NCBI RefSeq assembly: GCF_028736035.1
Contig: NZ_CP117866.1
Span: forward strand, 62,001 to 126,000
From: Streptomyces sp. T12
GTDB taxonomy: Bacteria; Actinomycetota; Actinomycetes; Streptomycetales; Streptomycetaceae
Direction: 5' to 3'
Length of the DNA stretch: 64,000 nt
This document shows positions 1-8,688 of the stretch, one piece after another (the stretch's first letter is position 1; the number at the start of each line of letters is the position of its first letter). The notes under the pieces are model-generated. The model saw only the letters and a list, made by a program, of their open reading frames with translations, was not told where the DNA came from and did not search any database. A program made the translations under genes and the position numbers.

Positions 1-13
1 GAGGGATCCAGCA

Positions 14-1141
14 GTGAGACGAAGGCGATTTGTCGCAGGGGCGATCGGCACCCTCTCGGGTATCGCGCTCGGCCCCGGTCCGGCCCGGGCCGACGAGCCG
101 ACGCCCCGTACGCAGGGCTGGCAGGCCGTGCCGGCGCCCGGCAGCACTCCGGCCGCGCAGCTGCGCCGTATCGCCGCGGCCGGCTCCCGTCTGGGCTGGG
201 CGGTCGGTGAGGAGGGCCGCGCCGGGCCGTCGCAGGGGCGGGCGCTGGCCATGCTGTGGAACGGCAGCGCCTGGACGAAGACCGACCTGTCGCACTTGGA
301 CCACACGCGGTTGAGCGACGTCGCCGGTGTCTGCTCCAGCGCCGGGTGGAGTGTGGGCCAGCCTGCCGGGAACGGTAGCCCGCTGCTGCGCTGGGACGGA
401 ACCACCTGGCGGGAAGCCACGTTCCCGGGCCAGGGCGAGCCGGACGTTCGGTTGAACGCGGTGGCGGTCGGCCACGACCGGCGGGTGTGGATCTGCGGCA
501 GCCGAGGCGGCGCCACCCGGCTGCTGCACTGGGATGGGCAACGATGGCAATGGCTGGACCCGCTGCCCGTCGCGAGCGCGAGTCTGTACCGGGTCGTACT
601 GCGCTCGCCGGGCGAGGTCTGGGTGAGCGGCGATCAGTCGAACGGCGGAGGATGGTCCGGACTCGTGGCCCGCTGGGACGGAGCCTGGACGGTCCTGCCC
701 CCGATCGCGGGCCTGCGTCTGGGTATCGCCGATCTTCACTCGGCCGGTCCGGACGATGTGTGGGCGGTGGGCACCGAGGCCGGCGTCGGCGGGCCGCCCG
801 GCCGCCCCGGCAACCCCGCGCTGAGCCACTGGGACGGCACGGCCTGGACGCGGGTGGAAGCGGGCTTCACCGTCGGGGCGTTGAGTGGAATCGCGGGCGA
901 TGCGCAGGGTAGCGCCGCATGGATATCGGGCTGGAACTACCAGGACCAGAGCCGCAGTACGTACCTGCGGCGGGACGGCGGCGCCTGGACCGTCGTTCGA
1001 GGCCCGGCCGGTACGGCGCCGGCGCCGTACCTCAACGACGTGACGTCCGTTCCCGGTACCGCAGGGTTCTGGTCGGTCGGCATGACGAGTCCCACCCCGG
1101 CTCCTCCGACCGAGGCGTACACGGAACGCCTCGAAGCCTGA
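14..1141 (+). CDS. Secreted WDG-repeat protein, probable beta-propeller
   Basis: Predicted exported protein of 375 residues, function unknown. It begins MRRRRFVAG and stays hydrophobic to about residue 26 (GPARA), a Tat-like signal with an RRRF core. The mature part carries about five WDG..W elements (LRWDGTTW, LHWDGQRW, ARWDGAW, SHWDGTAW, RRDGGAW) alternating with strands such as GWAVG, VWISG and VWAVG every 50-60 residues, as expected for propeller blades. GTG at 14 follows GAGGGA at 1-6. It converges on the next gene. No catalytic motif is visible; a binding or adhesion role would be a guess. Confidence 0.6.
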   Translation: MRRRRFVAGAIGTLSGIALGPGPARADEPTPRTQGWQAVPAPGSTPAAQLRRIAAAGSRLGWAVGEEGRAGPSQGRALAMLWNGSAWTKTDLSHLDHTRLSDVAGVCSSAGWSVGQPAGNGSPLLRWDGTTWREATFPGQGEPDVRLNAVAVGHDRRVWICGSRGGATRLLHWDGQRWQWLDPLPVASASLYRVVLRSPGEVWVSGDQSNGGGWSGLVARWDGAWTVLPPIAGLRLGIADLHSAGPDDVWAVGTEAGVGGPPGRPGNPALSHWDGTAWTRVEAGFTVGALSGIAGDAQGSAAWISGWNYQDQSRSTYLRRDGGAWTVVRGPAGTAPAPYLNDVTSVPGTAGFWSVGMTSPTPAPPTEAYTERLEA

Positions 1142-1194
1142 CGCGGATTCCGTACCGAGCCGGGGCCGAATCCAGCCACCTGATCCACGACAGC

Positions 1195-1227
1195 CGGGGC
1201 CCACGCCATGCTCTCGCGCGGGCCCCG
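1195..1227. terminator. Bidirectional hairpin between convergent genes
   Basis: CGGGGCCC at 1195-1202 pairs with GGGCCCCG at 1220-1227 across a 17-base loop. It lies between two convergent stop codons (1141 and 1240). There is no T run, which is common for high-GC actinobacterial terminators. Confidence 0.45.
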
Positions 1228-1239
1228 TCGAACCGCGGG

Positions 1240-2331
1240 TCAGGCGCCGGCAGGTTTGCGTTCGCGCCACCACGAAGCCGACCAGGCCAGCAGCGCACCG
1301 CCCGCCGCGTAGGCGCCGAGCACCCAGAGTGCCGATGTGGTGGCGTTGCCGGAGAAGTACACGGTGTTGCGGACCAGGGTGGTGCCCGCCCCGGGCGGCA
1401 GGGCCTGGCCGATCGCGCTCCAGAACGACGGGAGCAGCGGCGCCGGGTACACACCGCCGGAGCTCGGGTTGCCCAGCACCACGAAGAGGAGGACGACCAC
1501 GCCGGTGCCCAGCAGGCCCAGCAGGGTCTGCAGCGCGAGCGCGGTCGCCGCCGAGGCGAGGACGACGAGGGTGCCGATGCCGCTCAGGGCCCAGAAGTGG
1601 CCGCCGAGCGCGTCGAACACCGGCCCCACGATCACCGCTCCGGCGATGCCCGACACGATCGCGTACGGCACGAGGACGGCGAGCCGGATGAGGGTGCGGT
1701 GCCGGCTGGCGGGCCGCGAACCCGCGGCCATGCCCATGATCGTCGCGGTGAGGTAGCCGCCGATCACCCAGCCGAGCACGAGGTAGAAGGACGTCATGCC
1801 GCGCCCGTCACCGGAGTTCGGGGACCGGATGTCGGTGACGGTGATCTGGCGCTTTTGCGCCGCCTCGATCTTCTGGGCGATCTGCGTGGCGGTCTGCGAC
1901 ACCGACGGCCCGCCGGCCGAGGCGACCAGGAGGGTGTCCTTGGTGCCGGTCGCGTCGAAGAGGAAGGCGGCGTCGGCCTTCCGCGTGAGGACCCACTGGC
2001 GGGCGTCGGCGGTGCTGGGGGCCGCCGTGGCCTCGACCGGGTTGCCGTCGAGGGCGTTGAGTTGGGCGACGATCTTCGCGGACGCCTGCTGCGGAGCGGC
2101 CACCGCGACCGGGATCCGGTGCGGCGTGGGCGAGTGGAAGGCGCCGACGTACGAGACGACGAAGGCGAGCTGGACGAGCAGGCCACCGAGCACGAGTCCG
2201 AACGCCCGGAGCGTTACGGCGTCCCTCAACTCGGCGACGAAACCAGGGGACTTGGCGGCGGAGTCGACGGGGGCGTCGGCGGCGGAGTCCGTGGGGGATA
2301 TGCCCTGGGGAGGGCTGGACGGGGAGTTCAC
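1240..2331 (-). CDS. Integral membrane protein, ABC-2/YhgE-Pip-like
   Basis: Membrane protein of 363 residues. One transmembrane helix lies near residues 43-65 (LVLGGLLVQLAFVVSYVGAF), then an extracytoplasmic domain of about 130 residues, then five or so C-terminal helices. This one-plus-five layout resembles the YhgE/Pip and DUF3533 branch of ABC-2-type permease relatives. No ATPase gene is adjacent, so transport is not shown. The GTG start has no clear ribosome binding site; GATCAT lies 7 bases upstream, so a leaderless transcript is possible. The first 30 residues are Pro/Ser-rich and probably disordered. Confidence 0.6.
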   Translation of the reverse strand: MNSPSSPPQGISPTDSAADAPVDSAAKSPGFVAELRDAVTLRAFGLVLGGLLVQLAFVVSYVGAFHSPTPHRIPVAVAAPQQASAKIVAQLNALDGNPVEATAAPSTADARQWVLTRKADAAFLFDATGTKDTLLVASAGGPSVSQTATQIAQKIEAAQKRQITVTDIRSPNSGDGRGMTSFYLVLGWVIGGYLTATIMGMAAGSRPASRHRTLIRLAVLVPYAIVSGIAGAVIVGPVFDALGGHFWALSGIGTLVVLASAATALALQTLLGLLGTGVVVLLFVVLGNPSSGGVYPAPLLPSFWSAIGQALPPGAGTTLVRNTVYFSGNATTSALWVLGAYAAGGALLAWSASWWRERKPAGA

Positions 2332-2496
2332 GGGGCCGATGATCGCACGGGTACGTGAACGAGCCCCTGGCCGTGGACGTCGTACTCCCCGCCGCCTCAG
2401 CCCTAAGGGACTGTTAGGACTTCGTTCGCGATGTTGAACGGCCCCGTCATGCCCTCGACTCTGTGTGCTCCCGGGCCGCAGACAAGGGAGTTCTCG

Positions 2497-3843
2497 ATGG
2501 CCACACAGACCACACCCGTGCGCGCGCAGAAGTCACGCCGCGCGGAGCGCAGGGTCGTCAGCAACATCGTGCGCGGATCGATCGGCAACCTGATCGAGTG
2601 GTACGACTGGTACGCGTACACCGCGTTCAGCGTGTACTTCGCCGCCGCGTTCTTTCCGTCCGGCGACCAGACCGCCCAGCTGCTGAACACCGCCGCGGTG
2701 TTCGCGGTCGGGTTCCTGATGCGCCCGGTCGGCGGCTGGGTCCTCGGCCGCTATGCCGACCGCCGTGGGCGGCGCGCGGCGCTGACACTGTCGGTGACGC
2801 TCATGGCGGCCGGTTCGCTGATCGTGGCGGTGACCCCGTCGTACGGCTCGATCGGTGTCGCCGCGCCGGTGCTGCTGGTGGCCGCGCGGCTGCTGCAGGG
2901 CCTGTCGGTCGGCGGTGAGTACTCGACGTCGGCCACCTATATGTCGGAGGTGGCGTCGCCGGGCCGGCGCGGCTATTACTCCAGCTTTCAGTACGTCACG
3001 CTCATCGCCGGCCAGTTGACGGCGCTCGGTCTGCAGATCGTCCTGCAGCAGGTGCTCAGCGCCGCGCAGATGGAGGCGTGGGGCTGGCGGGTCGCGTTCG
3101 TCGTCGGTGCCGCGGGGGCGATCGTCGTGCTGTGGCTGCGGCGCGGCATGGACGAGTCGGAGAGCTTCGAGCGGGTCGCGGCCGAGGGCGACGGAGGCGA
3201 GAGTGGTGGACCTGCGCGCGGCAGCCTGCGGATGCTGCTGTCCTACCCCCGGCAGTGCCTGGTCGTGGTCGGGCTGACCATGGGCGGCACGCTGTTCTTC
3301 TACACGTACACCACGTATCTGCAGAAGTTCATGGTCAACACCAGCGGGATCGCCAAGCCCACGGCGGCCTGGATCAACTTCTTCGCGCTGCTGGTGTTCG
3401 TGGTGCTGCAGCCGGTCATGGGGCTGCTGTCCGACCGGGTGGGGCGCCGTCCGATGCTGATCGCGTTCGGAGTGCTCGGCGCGGTGGTCGTGGTGCCCTC
3501 GCTCACGCTGCTGTCGCACACCAGCGACCCCGTGTACGCGTTCCTGCTCATGGTCGGGCCGCTGGCGGTCAGTTCCCTGTACACCTCGATCAGCGCGGTG
3601 GTGAAGGCCGAGCTGTTCCCGACCTCGATCCGGGCGCTGGGCGTCGGCCTGCCGTACGCGCTGACCGTGGCCGTGTTCGGCGGGACGGCCGAGTACGTGG
3701 CCCTGTGGTTCAAGAACGCCGGGCACGAGAGCTGGTACTTCTACTACGTCACCGCCTGTGTCCTGATTTCGCTGCTCGTCTACATTCGGATGCGCGAGAC
3801 GTCCGACGGCTCGCCGCTGGAGACCGAGACCCGCGACCACTGA
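2497..3843 (+). CDS. MFS transporter, metabolite:H+ symporter (MHS) family
   Basis: Twelve-helix major facilitator of 448 residues. The MHS subgroup is indicated by GNLIEWYDWYAYTAF near the N-terminus, the GRYADRRGRR loop between helices 2 and 3, and LQGLSVGGEYSTSA. Family members (KgtP, ShiA, ProP types) import organic acids, shikimate or compatible solutes with protons. The ATG at 2497 is chosen over an upstream in-frame ATG at 2431 because AAGGGAG at 2484-2490 sits 6 bases before it. Sixteen bases downstream begins a two-component system plus TAXI receptor, so the substrate is probably what that system senses, perhaps a di- or tricarboxylate. Confidence 0.88.
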   Translation: MATQTTPVRAQKSRRAERRVVSNIVRGSIGNLIEWYDWYAYTAFSVYFAAAFFPSGDQTAQLLNTAAVFAVGFLMRPVGGWVLGRYADRRGRRAALTLSVTLMAAGSLIVAVTPSYGSIGVAAPVLLVAARLLQGLSVGGEYSTSATYMSEVASPGRRGYYSSFQYVTLIAGQLTALGLQIVLQQVLSAAQMEAWGWRVAFVVGAAGAIVVLWLRRGMDESESFERVAAEGDGGESGGPARGSLRMLLSYPRQCLVVVGLTMGGTLFFYTYTTYLQKFMVNTSGIAKPTAAWINFFALLVFVVLQPVMGLLSDRVGRRPMLIAFGVLGAVVVVPSLTLLSHTSDPVYAFLLMVGPLAVSSLYTSISAVVKAELFPTSIRALGVGLPYALTVAVFGGTAEYVALWFKNAGHESWYFYYVTACVLISLLVYIRMRETSDGSPLETETRDH

Positions 3844-3859
3844 CGGAAGGGAGGCGACC

Positions 3860-4522
3860 GTGCGCGTGCTGCTGGCCGAGGACGACGACGGGGTGGCCGA
3901 CGCCCTCACCGAGGCCCTGTACGAGCACGGTCATCTGCCCACGCGGGTGCGGCGCGGCGAGGAGGTCCTCGTCCGTCACCGGCAGGCCGACCTGCTGCTG
4001 CTCGACCTCGGCCTGCCCGACCTCGACGGCCTCGAAGTGCTGCGCAAGCTGCGCGCGGTGAGCGGTCTGCCGGTGGTGGTCCTCACCGCGCGGGGCGACG
4101 AGCGGTCGGTGGTGCGCGGCCTGCGGCTGGGCGCCGACGACTACCTGGTCAAGCCGGTACGGCTGGCCGAGCTGCTGGCCCGTATCGAGGCCGTCACCCG
4201 GCGCGCCGCGACAGCCGCCGCACCGGCGCCGCGTACGGTCCGCGCCGACGACGTCGAGGTCGACCTCGACGCGCGCCGGGTGACGGTCGGCGGGGCCGAG
4301 GTGCGGCTGACCACCAAGGAGTTCGCGATCCTCGCCGCCCTGGCGACCCGGGCCGGTACGGCGGTCAGCCGCCAGCAGCTGATGGACGAGGTGTGGGGCG
4401 ACGCCTACCTGGCCGTGTCCCGTTCGCTCGACGTCCATCTCACCCAGCTGCGGGCCAAGATCGGCCGCCCCGAGGTGCTGACCACGATCCGCGGCTTCGG
4501 CTACCGGTTCGGCGGCGGCTGA
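3860..4522 (+). CDS. OmpR/PhoB-family response regulator (TctD-like)
   Basis: DNA-binding response regulator of 220 residues. The receiver domain (1-115) has the acidic pocket EDDD at 7-10, phosphoacceptor D49 in LLLLDLGLPD, the T of VVLTARG and the conserved K of YLVKP. A winged-helix domain follows (about 125-218; TKEFAILAAL, LDVHLTQLRAKI, IRGFGYRF). GTG at 3860 follows a strong GGAAGGGAGG. It lies 16 bases after the MHS transporter and 18 before the kinase, so all are probably co-transcribed. The transporter gene is the natural target, by inference. Confidence 0.92.
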   Translation: MRVLLAEDDDGVADALTEALYEHGHLPTRVRRGEEVLVRHRQADLLLLDLGLPDLDGLEVLRKLRAVSGLPVVVLTARGDERSVVRGLRLGADDYLVKPVRLAELLARIEAVTRRAATAAAPAPRTVRADDVEVDLDARRVTVGGAEVRLTTKEFAILAALATRAGTAVSRQQLMDEVWGDAYLAVSRSLDVHLTQLRAKIGRPEVLTTIRGFGYRFGGG

Positions 4523-4540
4523 GCCGGCCGGGACCCTCGC

Positions 4541-5959
4541 ATGCGTACCCGGGTACTGACCGTCGTCCTGGCCTTCGCCGTGCTCGCGGTGGCCGGGTTC
4601 GCCGTCCCGCTGCTGGGTGTCACCGCCACCCAGCGCACCGAGCAGCTCGTCGCGGCCCGCACCGCCGACCTCGACCGCTTCGCGGGGCTGGCCGAGCAGG
4701 CCGCCGAGAGCGGCGACACCGGCACGCTGACCGCCGAGGTCACCCGGTACACCGAGCTGTACGGCGAGGCGGTCGTGGTCGTCGACGCCCGCCGCGCCCC
4801 GGTGGCGCAGACCGGCGGCATGCACGCCGCGGACCCGGCCGTCGCCCGCCTCGTCGACGCGGCGCTGCGCAACCAGCCCGTCTCGCCCGGGGGCACGCTG
4901 CGCCCCTGGTCGCGCGGCGACAAAATGCTCGCCCGCCCGGTGGGCACCGGCACCCGGGTGTCCGGCGCCGTGGTGCTGCGGGCCTCGGTGCGGGCCGCCG
5001 CCGACGACATCGCCCTGCGCTGGGCGCTGGTCCTGGCCGGCGCGGGCCTGTTCGCGGTGGCGTGCGTGCTGGTCGGCCGCGCCGCCACGCGGTGGGTCGT
5101 ACGCCCCCTGCACCGCCTCGACCGCGCGGTCGGCACGCTCGCGGCCGGGCTGCCGGCCGAGCACGCCCGGGCCGGCGGCCCGCCCGAGCTGCGCCAGCTG
5201 GCCACCGGCTTCAACCGCATGGCCGACGCGGTGACCACCGCACTGGAACAGCAGCGCCGCCTGGTCGCCGACACCTCGCACCAGCTGCGCAACCCGCTCG
5301 CCGCACTGCGCCTGCGCATCGACTCCCTCCAGCCCCGCCTGCCGGACACCGCCACCCGCACCTACACGGGCGTGACCGCCGAACTCGAACGCATGGAGCA
5401 CCTCCTCGACGACCTGCTCGCCCTCGCCAACGCCGAACACCGCGCCGGCGAACTGGCCGTGACGGACGGGGCGCAGGCGTGCTGCGACGCGACGGCGGTC
5501 ACCGCTGCCCAGGCACAGCTGTGGCACCTGGTGGCCGAACAGGACGGAGTCCACCTGGAGTTCTCCCCCGGCCCCTCCGTCCTCATGGCCTGCACGGAGG
5601 GCGAACTGGCCCAGGTGGCCGACATCCTGCTGGACAACGCGATCAAGTACGCCGGGAGCGGCGCCCGCGTCGAGACGCGCTGCTTCGTCGAGGGCGCGAA
5701 CGCGGTGTTCGAGGTACGGGATGACGGCCCCGGCCTCGCGACCGGCGAACTCCCCCGGGCCGGCACCCGCTTCTGGCGCTCGGAGCGGCACCGCGCGGTG
5801 CGCGGCAGCGGCCTCGGTCTGGCGATCGCCGAGCAGCTGGTGGCCGGCCGGGGCGGGCGCACCGAGTTCGCGGCGGCCGAGCCGCACGGCCTGCGGGTCC
5901 GGGTCCTGCTCCCCCGCGCCGAGCGCAGGGCGTCCGGCCAGAAGGGGTTTACAGCATGA
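4541..5959 (+). CDS. Membrane sensor histidine kinase (TctE-like)
   Basis: Sensor kinase of 472 residues. Transmembrane helix 1 is at about 7-28, followed by an extracytoplasmic sensor of about 125 residues, helix 2 near 160-182, a HAMP linker, the phosphoacceptor H247 in DTSHQLRNPLAALRLRI, and an ATP-binding domain with N box (LLDNAIKYA), G1 (DDGPGLA) and G2 (GSGLGLAIA). It should phosphorylate the regulator encoded just upstream. Its last codons overlap the TAXI receptor start (ATGA at 5956), so the receptor is translationally coupled to the kinase, which suggests that the receptor feeds the periplasmic sensor. Confidence 0.92.
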   Translation: MRTRVLTVVLAFAVLAVAGFAVPLLGVTATQRTEQLVAARTADLDRFAGLAEQAAESGDTGTLTAEVTRYTELYGEAVVVVDARRAPVAQTGGMHAADPAVARLVDAALRNQPVSPGGTLRPWSRGDKMLARPVGTGTRVSGAVVLRASVRAAADDIALRWALVLAGAGLFAVACVLVGRAATRWVVRPLHRLDRAVGTLAAGLPAEHARAGGPPELRQLATGFNRMADAVTTALEQQRRLVADTSHQLRNPLAALRLRIDSLQPRLPDTATRTYTGVTAELERMEHLLDDLLALANAEHRAGELAVTDGAQACCDATAVTAAQAQLWHLVAEQDGVHLEFSPGPSVLMACTEGELAQVADILLDNAIKYAGSGARVETRCFVEGANAVFEVRDDGPGLATGELPRAGTRFWRSERHRAVRGSGLGLAIAEQLVAGRGGRTEFAAAEPHGLRVRVLLPRAERRASGQKGFTA

Positions 5960-6948
5960 CCGGCCCCGCCCGCCGCACCGCACTGCGCGCCGCCCTCGCA
6001 ACGGCGTGCACCGCACTGCTCGCCACCGCCGCGACGTCCGACGCGCGGCACACGGACCGCGGTCCGAAGGGCAGGCTGCGCATTGCGACCGGCGAGTCTG
6101 GCAACTTCTACGCGGCCTTCGGCCGGCTGCTCGCCGACCAGGTGACGGCGGCCTACCCCCAGCTGTCCTGCGAGGTGATCAACAGCGAGGCCAGCGTGGC
6201 CAACATACGGCTGCTTCGAGCACGCCGGGCCGACGTGGCCCTGTCACTGGCCGACATCGCGGGGGCCGCGTACGGCGGCTCGGCGCCGTTCGGCAGTCGG
6301 GTCCCGCTGCGTGCCATCGGCCGGGTCTACGAGAACTACCTTCAGCTGGCCGTGCGCGCCGACGCGCGGATCCCCACCGTCGCCGACCTGGCCGGGCGCA
6401 CCGTCTCGCTGGGCGCACCCGCATCCGGCGGTGCCGTCCTCGGCGACCGACTGCTGCGCGCAGCGGGCCTGACCCCGGGCTCCGACGTCGGCGTCCGCCA
6501 TCTGTTGCTGCCGCAGGCGGTACGCGCCATGCGGGACGGCGCGATCGACGCCCTGCTGGTGTCGGGCGGCCTACCGCTGCCGGCCCTCTCCGGCCTCGAC
6601 CCCCACCCCGGCATCCGCCTCCTGCCGCTGGCCGACCTCCTGCCCCGCCTGCGCGCCGACGCGGGACTCTTCGCCTCGGGGGTGGAGCCGGTGACGGTGC
6701 CGGCCGGGGCGTACCGCGGAACGCCCGAGGTGACCACCATCGGCGTGGCCAACCTGCTCCTGTGCCGCCCCGACCTGCCGGCGCCCATCGCCGCCGCCCT
6801 CACCCACGTCCTGGTGCGCCGCGCCACCCGGCTCGTCCCCACCACGGCCCTCGGCACCCAGTTCCTCGACGCCCGCAGCCTGATCTCCACCGGGGTGGTG
6901 CCCCTGCACTCCGGGGCGGTCGTCGCCTACCGCGAGCTGCACGGTTAG
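5956..6948 (+). CDS. TAXI-family solute receptor
   Basis: Exported solute-binding protein of 330 residues of the TAXI (TRAP-associated extracytoplasmic immunogenic) family. It has a short signal (TALRAALATACTALLATAATS), then RLRIATGESGNFYAAFGRLLADQV, the family's ligand-binding beginning, and VINSEASVANIRLLRARRADVALS. TAXI proteins elsewhere work with fused TRAP membrane subunits binding glutamate or 2-oxo acids; no TRAP membrane gene is nearby. With the MHS transporter, regulator and kinase it more likely acts as an accessory sensor. There is no lipobox cysteine, so it may be secreted or membrane-tethered by an uncleaved signal. Confidence 0.85.
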   Translation: MTGPARRTALRAALATACTALLATAATSDARHTDRGPKGRLRIATGESGNFYAAFGRLLADQVTAAYPQLSCEVINSEASVANIRLLRARRADVALSLADIAGAAYGGSAPFGSRVPLRAIGRVYENYLQLAVRADARIPTVADLAGRTVSLGAPASGGAVLGDRLLRAAGLTPGSDVGVRHLLLPQAVRAMRDGAIDALLVSGGLPLPALSGLDPHPGIRLLPLADLLPRLRADAGLFASGVEPVTVPAGAYRGTPEVTTIGVANLLLCRPDLPAPIAAALTHVLVRRATRLVPTTALGTQFLDARSLISTGVVPLHSGAVVAYRELHG

Positions 6949-7015
6949 CCACTCGTCCCGAGAGCCGGAATTCGTCTGATCAGCGGTCGGCACCGGAACT
7001 ACCGTCCCTGCCGTG

Positions 7016-7057
7016 ATGTCGTACTGCTTCGCCGCCACGTGGATCGGCCGCGCCTGA
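7016..7057 (+). CDS. Putative 13-residue leader peptide MSYCFAATWIGRA
   Basis: Short ORF ATG-to-TGA encoding MSYCFAATWIGRA; a GTG sits directly before it at 7013. A -10-like TACCGT lies at 7000-7005, so the transcript could start at or beside the start codon (leaderless). Its stop codon falls in the loop of a 7-bp GC hairpin. It sits 75 bases before the nucleotidyltransferase gene. The arrangement matches two other short ORFs at 21425 and 61697. Translation is inferred. Confidence 0.45.
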   Translation: MSYCFAATWIGRA

Positions 7058-7064
7058 GCGCGGC
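7047..7064 (+). promoter_or_regulatory. Hairpin straddling the leader stop codon
   Basis: GCCGCGC at 7047-7053 pairs perfectly with GCGCGGC at 7058-7064. The four-base loop CTGA contains the leader TGA stop. A ribosome finishing or stalling on the leader would occlude the stem, the geometry expected of an attenuator acting on the downstream nucleotidyltransferase gene. Confidence 0.45.
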
Positions 7065-7132
7065 GGCACCGGTCCTTCGTCCCGTCGCGCCCGTGAACCC
7101 TCCCACCACCACTACGGGCACGGAGATCCCCC

Positions 7133-7906
7133 ATGTTCACGCCTTGTCAGGAGCTCGATGCGCTCCTGGCCGACTTCGTCGGCACGGTCCGCGGCATCCT
7201 CGGTGACACATTCGTCGGTGCCTACCTGCAGGGTTCTTTCGCGCTGGGCGCCGGAGACCTGCACAGCGACTGCGACTTCATCGTCGCCACCACCGCCCTG
7301 CCCAGCGGGGCGACGGAGGCGGAACTGCGCCGGCTGCACGCCGAGATCCCCACCCGCCCCGGCCACTGGACGAAGCACCTGGAAGGCTCCTACGCGGACA
7401 CCACGTCCCTGCGGGCCTCCTCCGGCCTCGGAACGCGGTGGCTGTTCTGCGACCACGGCCACTGCGAGCTGGTCTGGGACACCCACTGCAACAGCCTGCA
7501 CACCCGCTGGATTCTCCGGAACCACGGCATCACGCTCGCCGGGCCGCCGATCAGCGGCCTGGTCGACGCGGTGCCACCGCAGCCCATGCGCGAGGCGATG
7601 CGCACGATGCTGCCCGGCCTCATGGACGACCTGAAGACCTGGGCCCGCTTCGACATGGCCTGGGCTCAGCGAAATGCGGTGACCGCCTATTGCCGGGCGC
7701 TCTTCACGCTGCACACCGGTCAGGTCGCCTCCAAGCGCGGCGCGCTGGAGTGGGCCCGGGACCACCTTGATCCGATGTGGCACCCGCTGCTCGACCAGGT
7801 GATCGAGGACCGAGTCCGCGGCCTCGACCCGGCCGATCCGCCACGGCCCGGCAGTATCGACGCGATGTACGCATTCGCTGCCTACGCAAAGGCGTTCGCC
7901 GACTGA
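7133..7906 (+). CDS. Nucleotidyltransferase, aminoglycoside adenylyltransferase-like (DUF4111)
   Basis: Protein of 257 residues with a DNA polymerase beta-type nucleotidyltransferase core: GSFALGAGDLHSDCDFIVA carries the GS motif and the metal-binding D.D pair. The C-terminal helical part (WARDHLDPMWHPLLDQVIEDR, then AYAKAF) fits the DUF4111 domain of AadA/ANT(3'')-type enzymes. Relatives adenylylate aminoglycosides, but many chromosomal copies have no known substrate. GGAGATCCCCC precedes ATG at 7133. The upstream short ORF and hairpin suggest ribosome-dependent regulation, consistent with an antibiotic-related role. Resistance itself is inference. Confidence 0.8.
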   Translation: MFTPCQELDALLADFVGTVRGILGDTFVGAYLQGSFALGAGDLHSDCDFIVATTALPSGATEAELRRLHAEIPTRPGHWTKHLEGSYADTTSLRASSGLGTRWLFCDHGHCELVWDTHCNSLHTRWILRNHGITLAGPPISGLVDAVPPQPMREAMRTMLPGLMDDLKTWARFDMAWAQRNAVTAYCRALFTLHTGQVASKRGALEWARDHLDPMWHPLLDQVIEDRVRGLDPADPPRPGSIDAMYAFAAYAKAFAD

Positions 7907-7938
7907 CGGAGCCGGGCCCGGGACCGGGCCCCTCCCCC

Positions 7939-7962
7939 GGATCTGCGTGAAATGCTGGGTAG
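7939..7962 (+). promoter_or_regulatory. Weak SigB-type promoter candidate
   Basis: GGAT at 7939-7942, a 14-base spacer and GGGTAG at 7957-7962 fit the loose GNNT-N14-16-GGGTAY pattern of Streptomyces stress sigma promoters. It lies 24 bases upstream of the GAF-ANTAR gene. One chance match of this quality is plausible. Confidence 0.3.
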
Positions 7963-7986
7963 ACACCCACCGAGGCGAACCGAGAG

Positions 7987-8688
7987 GTGGCGAGGGTGAT
8001 GGACTGGGCTCGGTTCGCGCAGCAGATGGCGTCGATGGCACGGGATCTGCTGGCGCAGGAGTCGGTCGACGCCACCCTGGAAAGGATCACCGGCTCGGCC
8101 GTCGACCTGGTGGAAGGCTGCGACGCGGCCGGCATCCTGGTGCTGCACGGCAAGAAGGTCCAGTCGCTGGCGCCCACCGAGGAGCTGGTCGTCGACTGTG
8201 ACCGGCTGCAGGAGAAGCTGAGCGAGGGGCCGTGCTTCGATGCCGCCCGCACAGCGCAGGGAGAGCGGGTGCTCCGTATCCGGGACTTCACCCGGGAGCA
8301 GCCGCGCTGGCCGGCCTTCGCCCCCCGGGCCCACGAACTGGGCGTGGGCAGCATGATGGGCTTCCTGCTGTACACCGAGGACGAGGATCTCGGCGCGCTG
8401 AACCTCTACGCTCGCAAGCCCGGCGCCTTCACCGAGGCCGGTGAGCTGGCCGGCTGGCTGCTGGCCTCCCACGCCGCGGTCGCCTTCTCCAGCGCCCGCA
8501 CGCACGCCCAGATGGAACACGCCGTCGCCACCCGTCACATGATCGGCGAGGCCATGGGCATCCTCATGGGCAGCCACGACCTCACCGAGCAGCAGGCCTT
8601 CGACGTGCTCCGCCGCTACTCTCAGGAGAACAACGTCAAACTCCGTGAGGTCGCGCGCCTGATCTGCGAGCGCGGCCCTCTGTCGTGA
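7987..8688 (+). CDS. GAF-ANTAR RNA-binding regulator
   Basis: Protein of 233 residues with an N-terminal GAF sensor (about 20-165; LSEGPCFDAARTAQ and FLLYTEDEDLGALNLYARKPGAF) and a C-terminal ANTAR domain (about 170-228; RHMIGEAMGILM, then QAFDVLRRYSQENNVKLREVA). ANTAR domains bind two-hairpin RNAs and act as antiterminators. The GAF may sense a small molecule or redox state. GTG at 7987 and ATG at 7999 are both possible starts; GAGAGG at 7982-7987 fits the ATG better. The gene is monocistronic. Targets cannot be told from the sequence. Confidence 0.88.
   Translation: MARVMDWARFAQQMASMARDLLAQESVDATLERITGSAVDLVEGCDAAGILVLHGKKVQSLAPTEELVVDCDRLQEKLSEGPCFDAARTAQGERVLRIRDFTREQPRWPAFAPRAHELGVGSMMGFLLYTEDEDLGALNLYARKPGAFTEAGELAGWLLASHAAVAFSSARTHAQMEHAVATRHMIGEAMGILMGSHDLTEQQAFDVLRRYSQENNVKLREVARLICERGPLS

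Noticed and set aside
2431..2496. Upstream ATG extension of the MHS transporter
   Set aside because: AAGGGAG is ideally placed for the ATG at 2497, and family proteins start near there.
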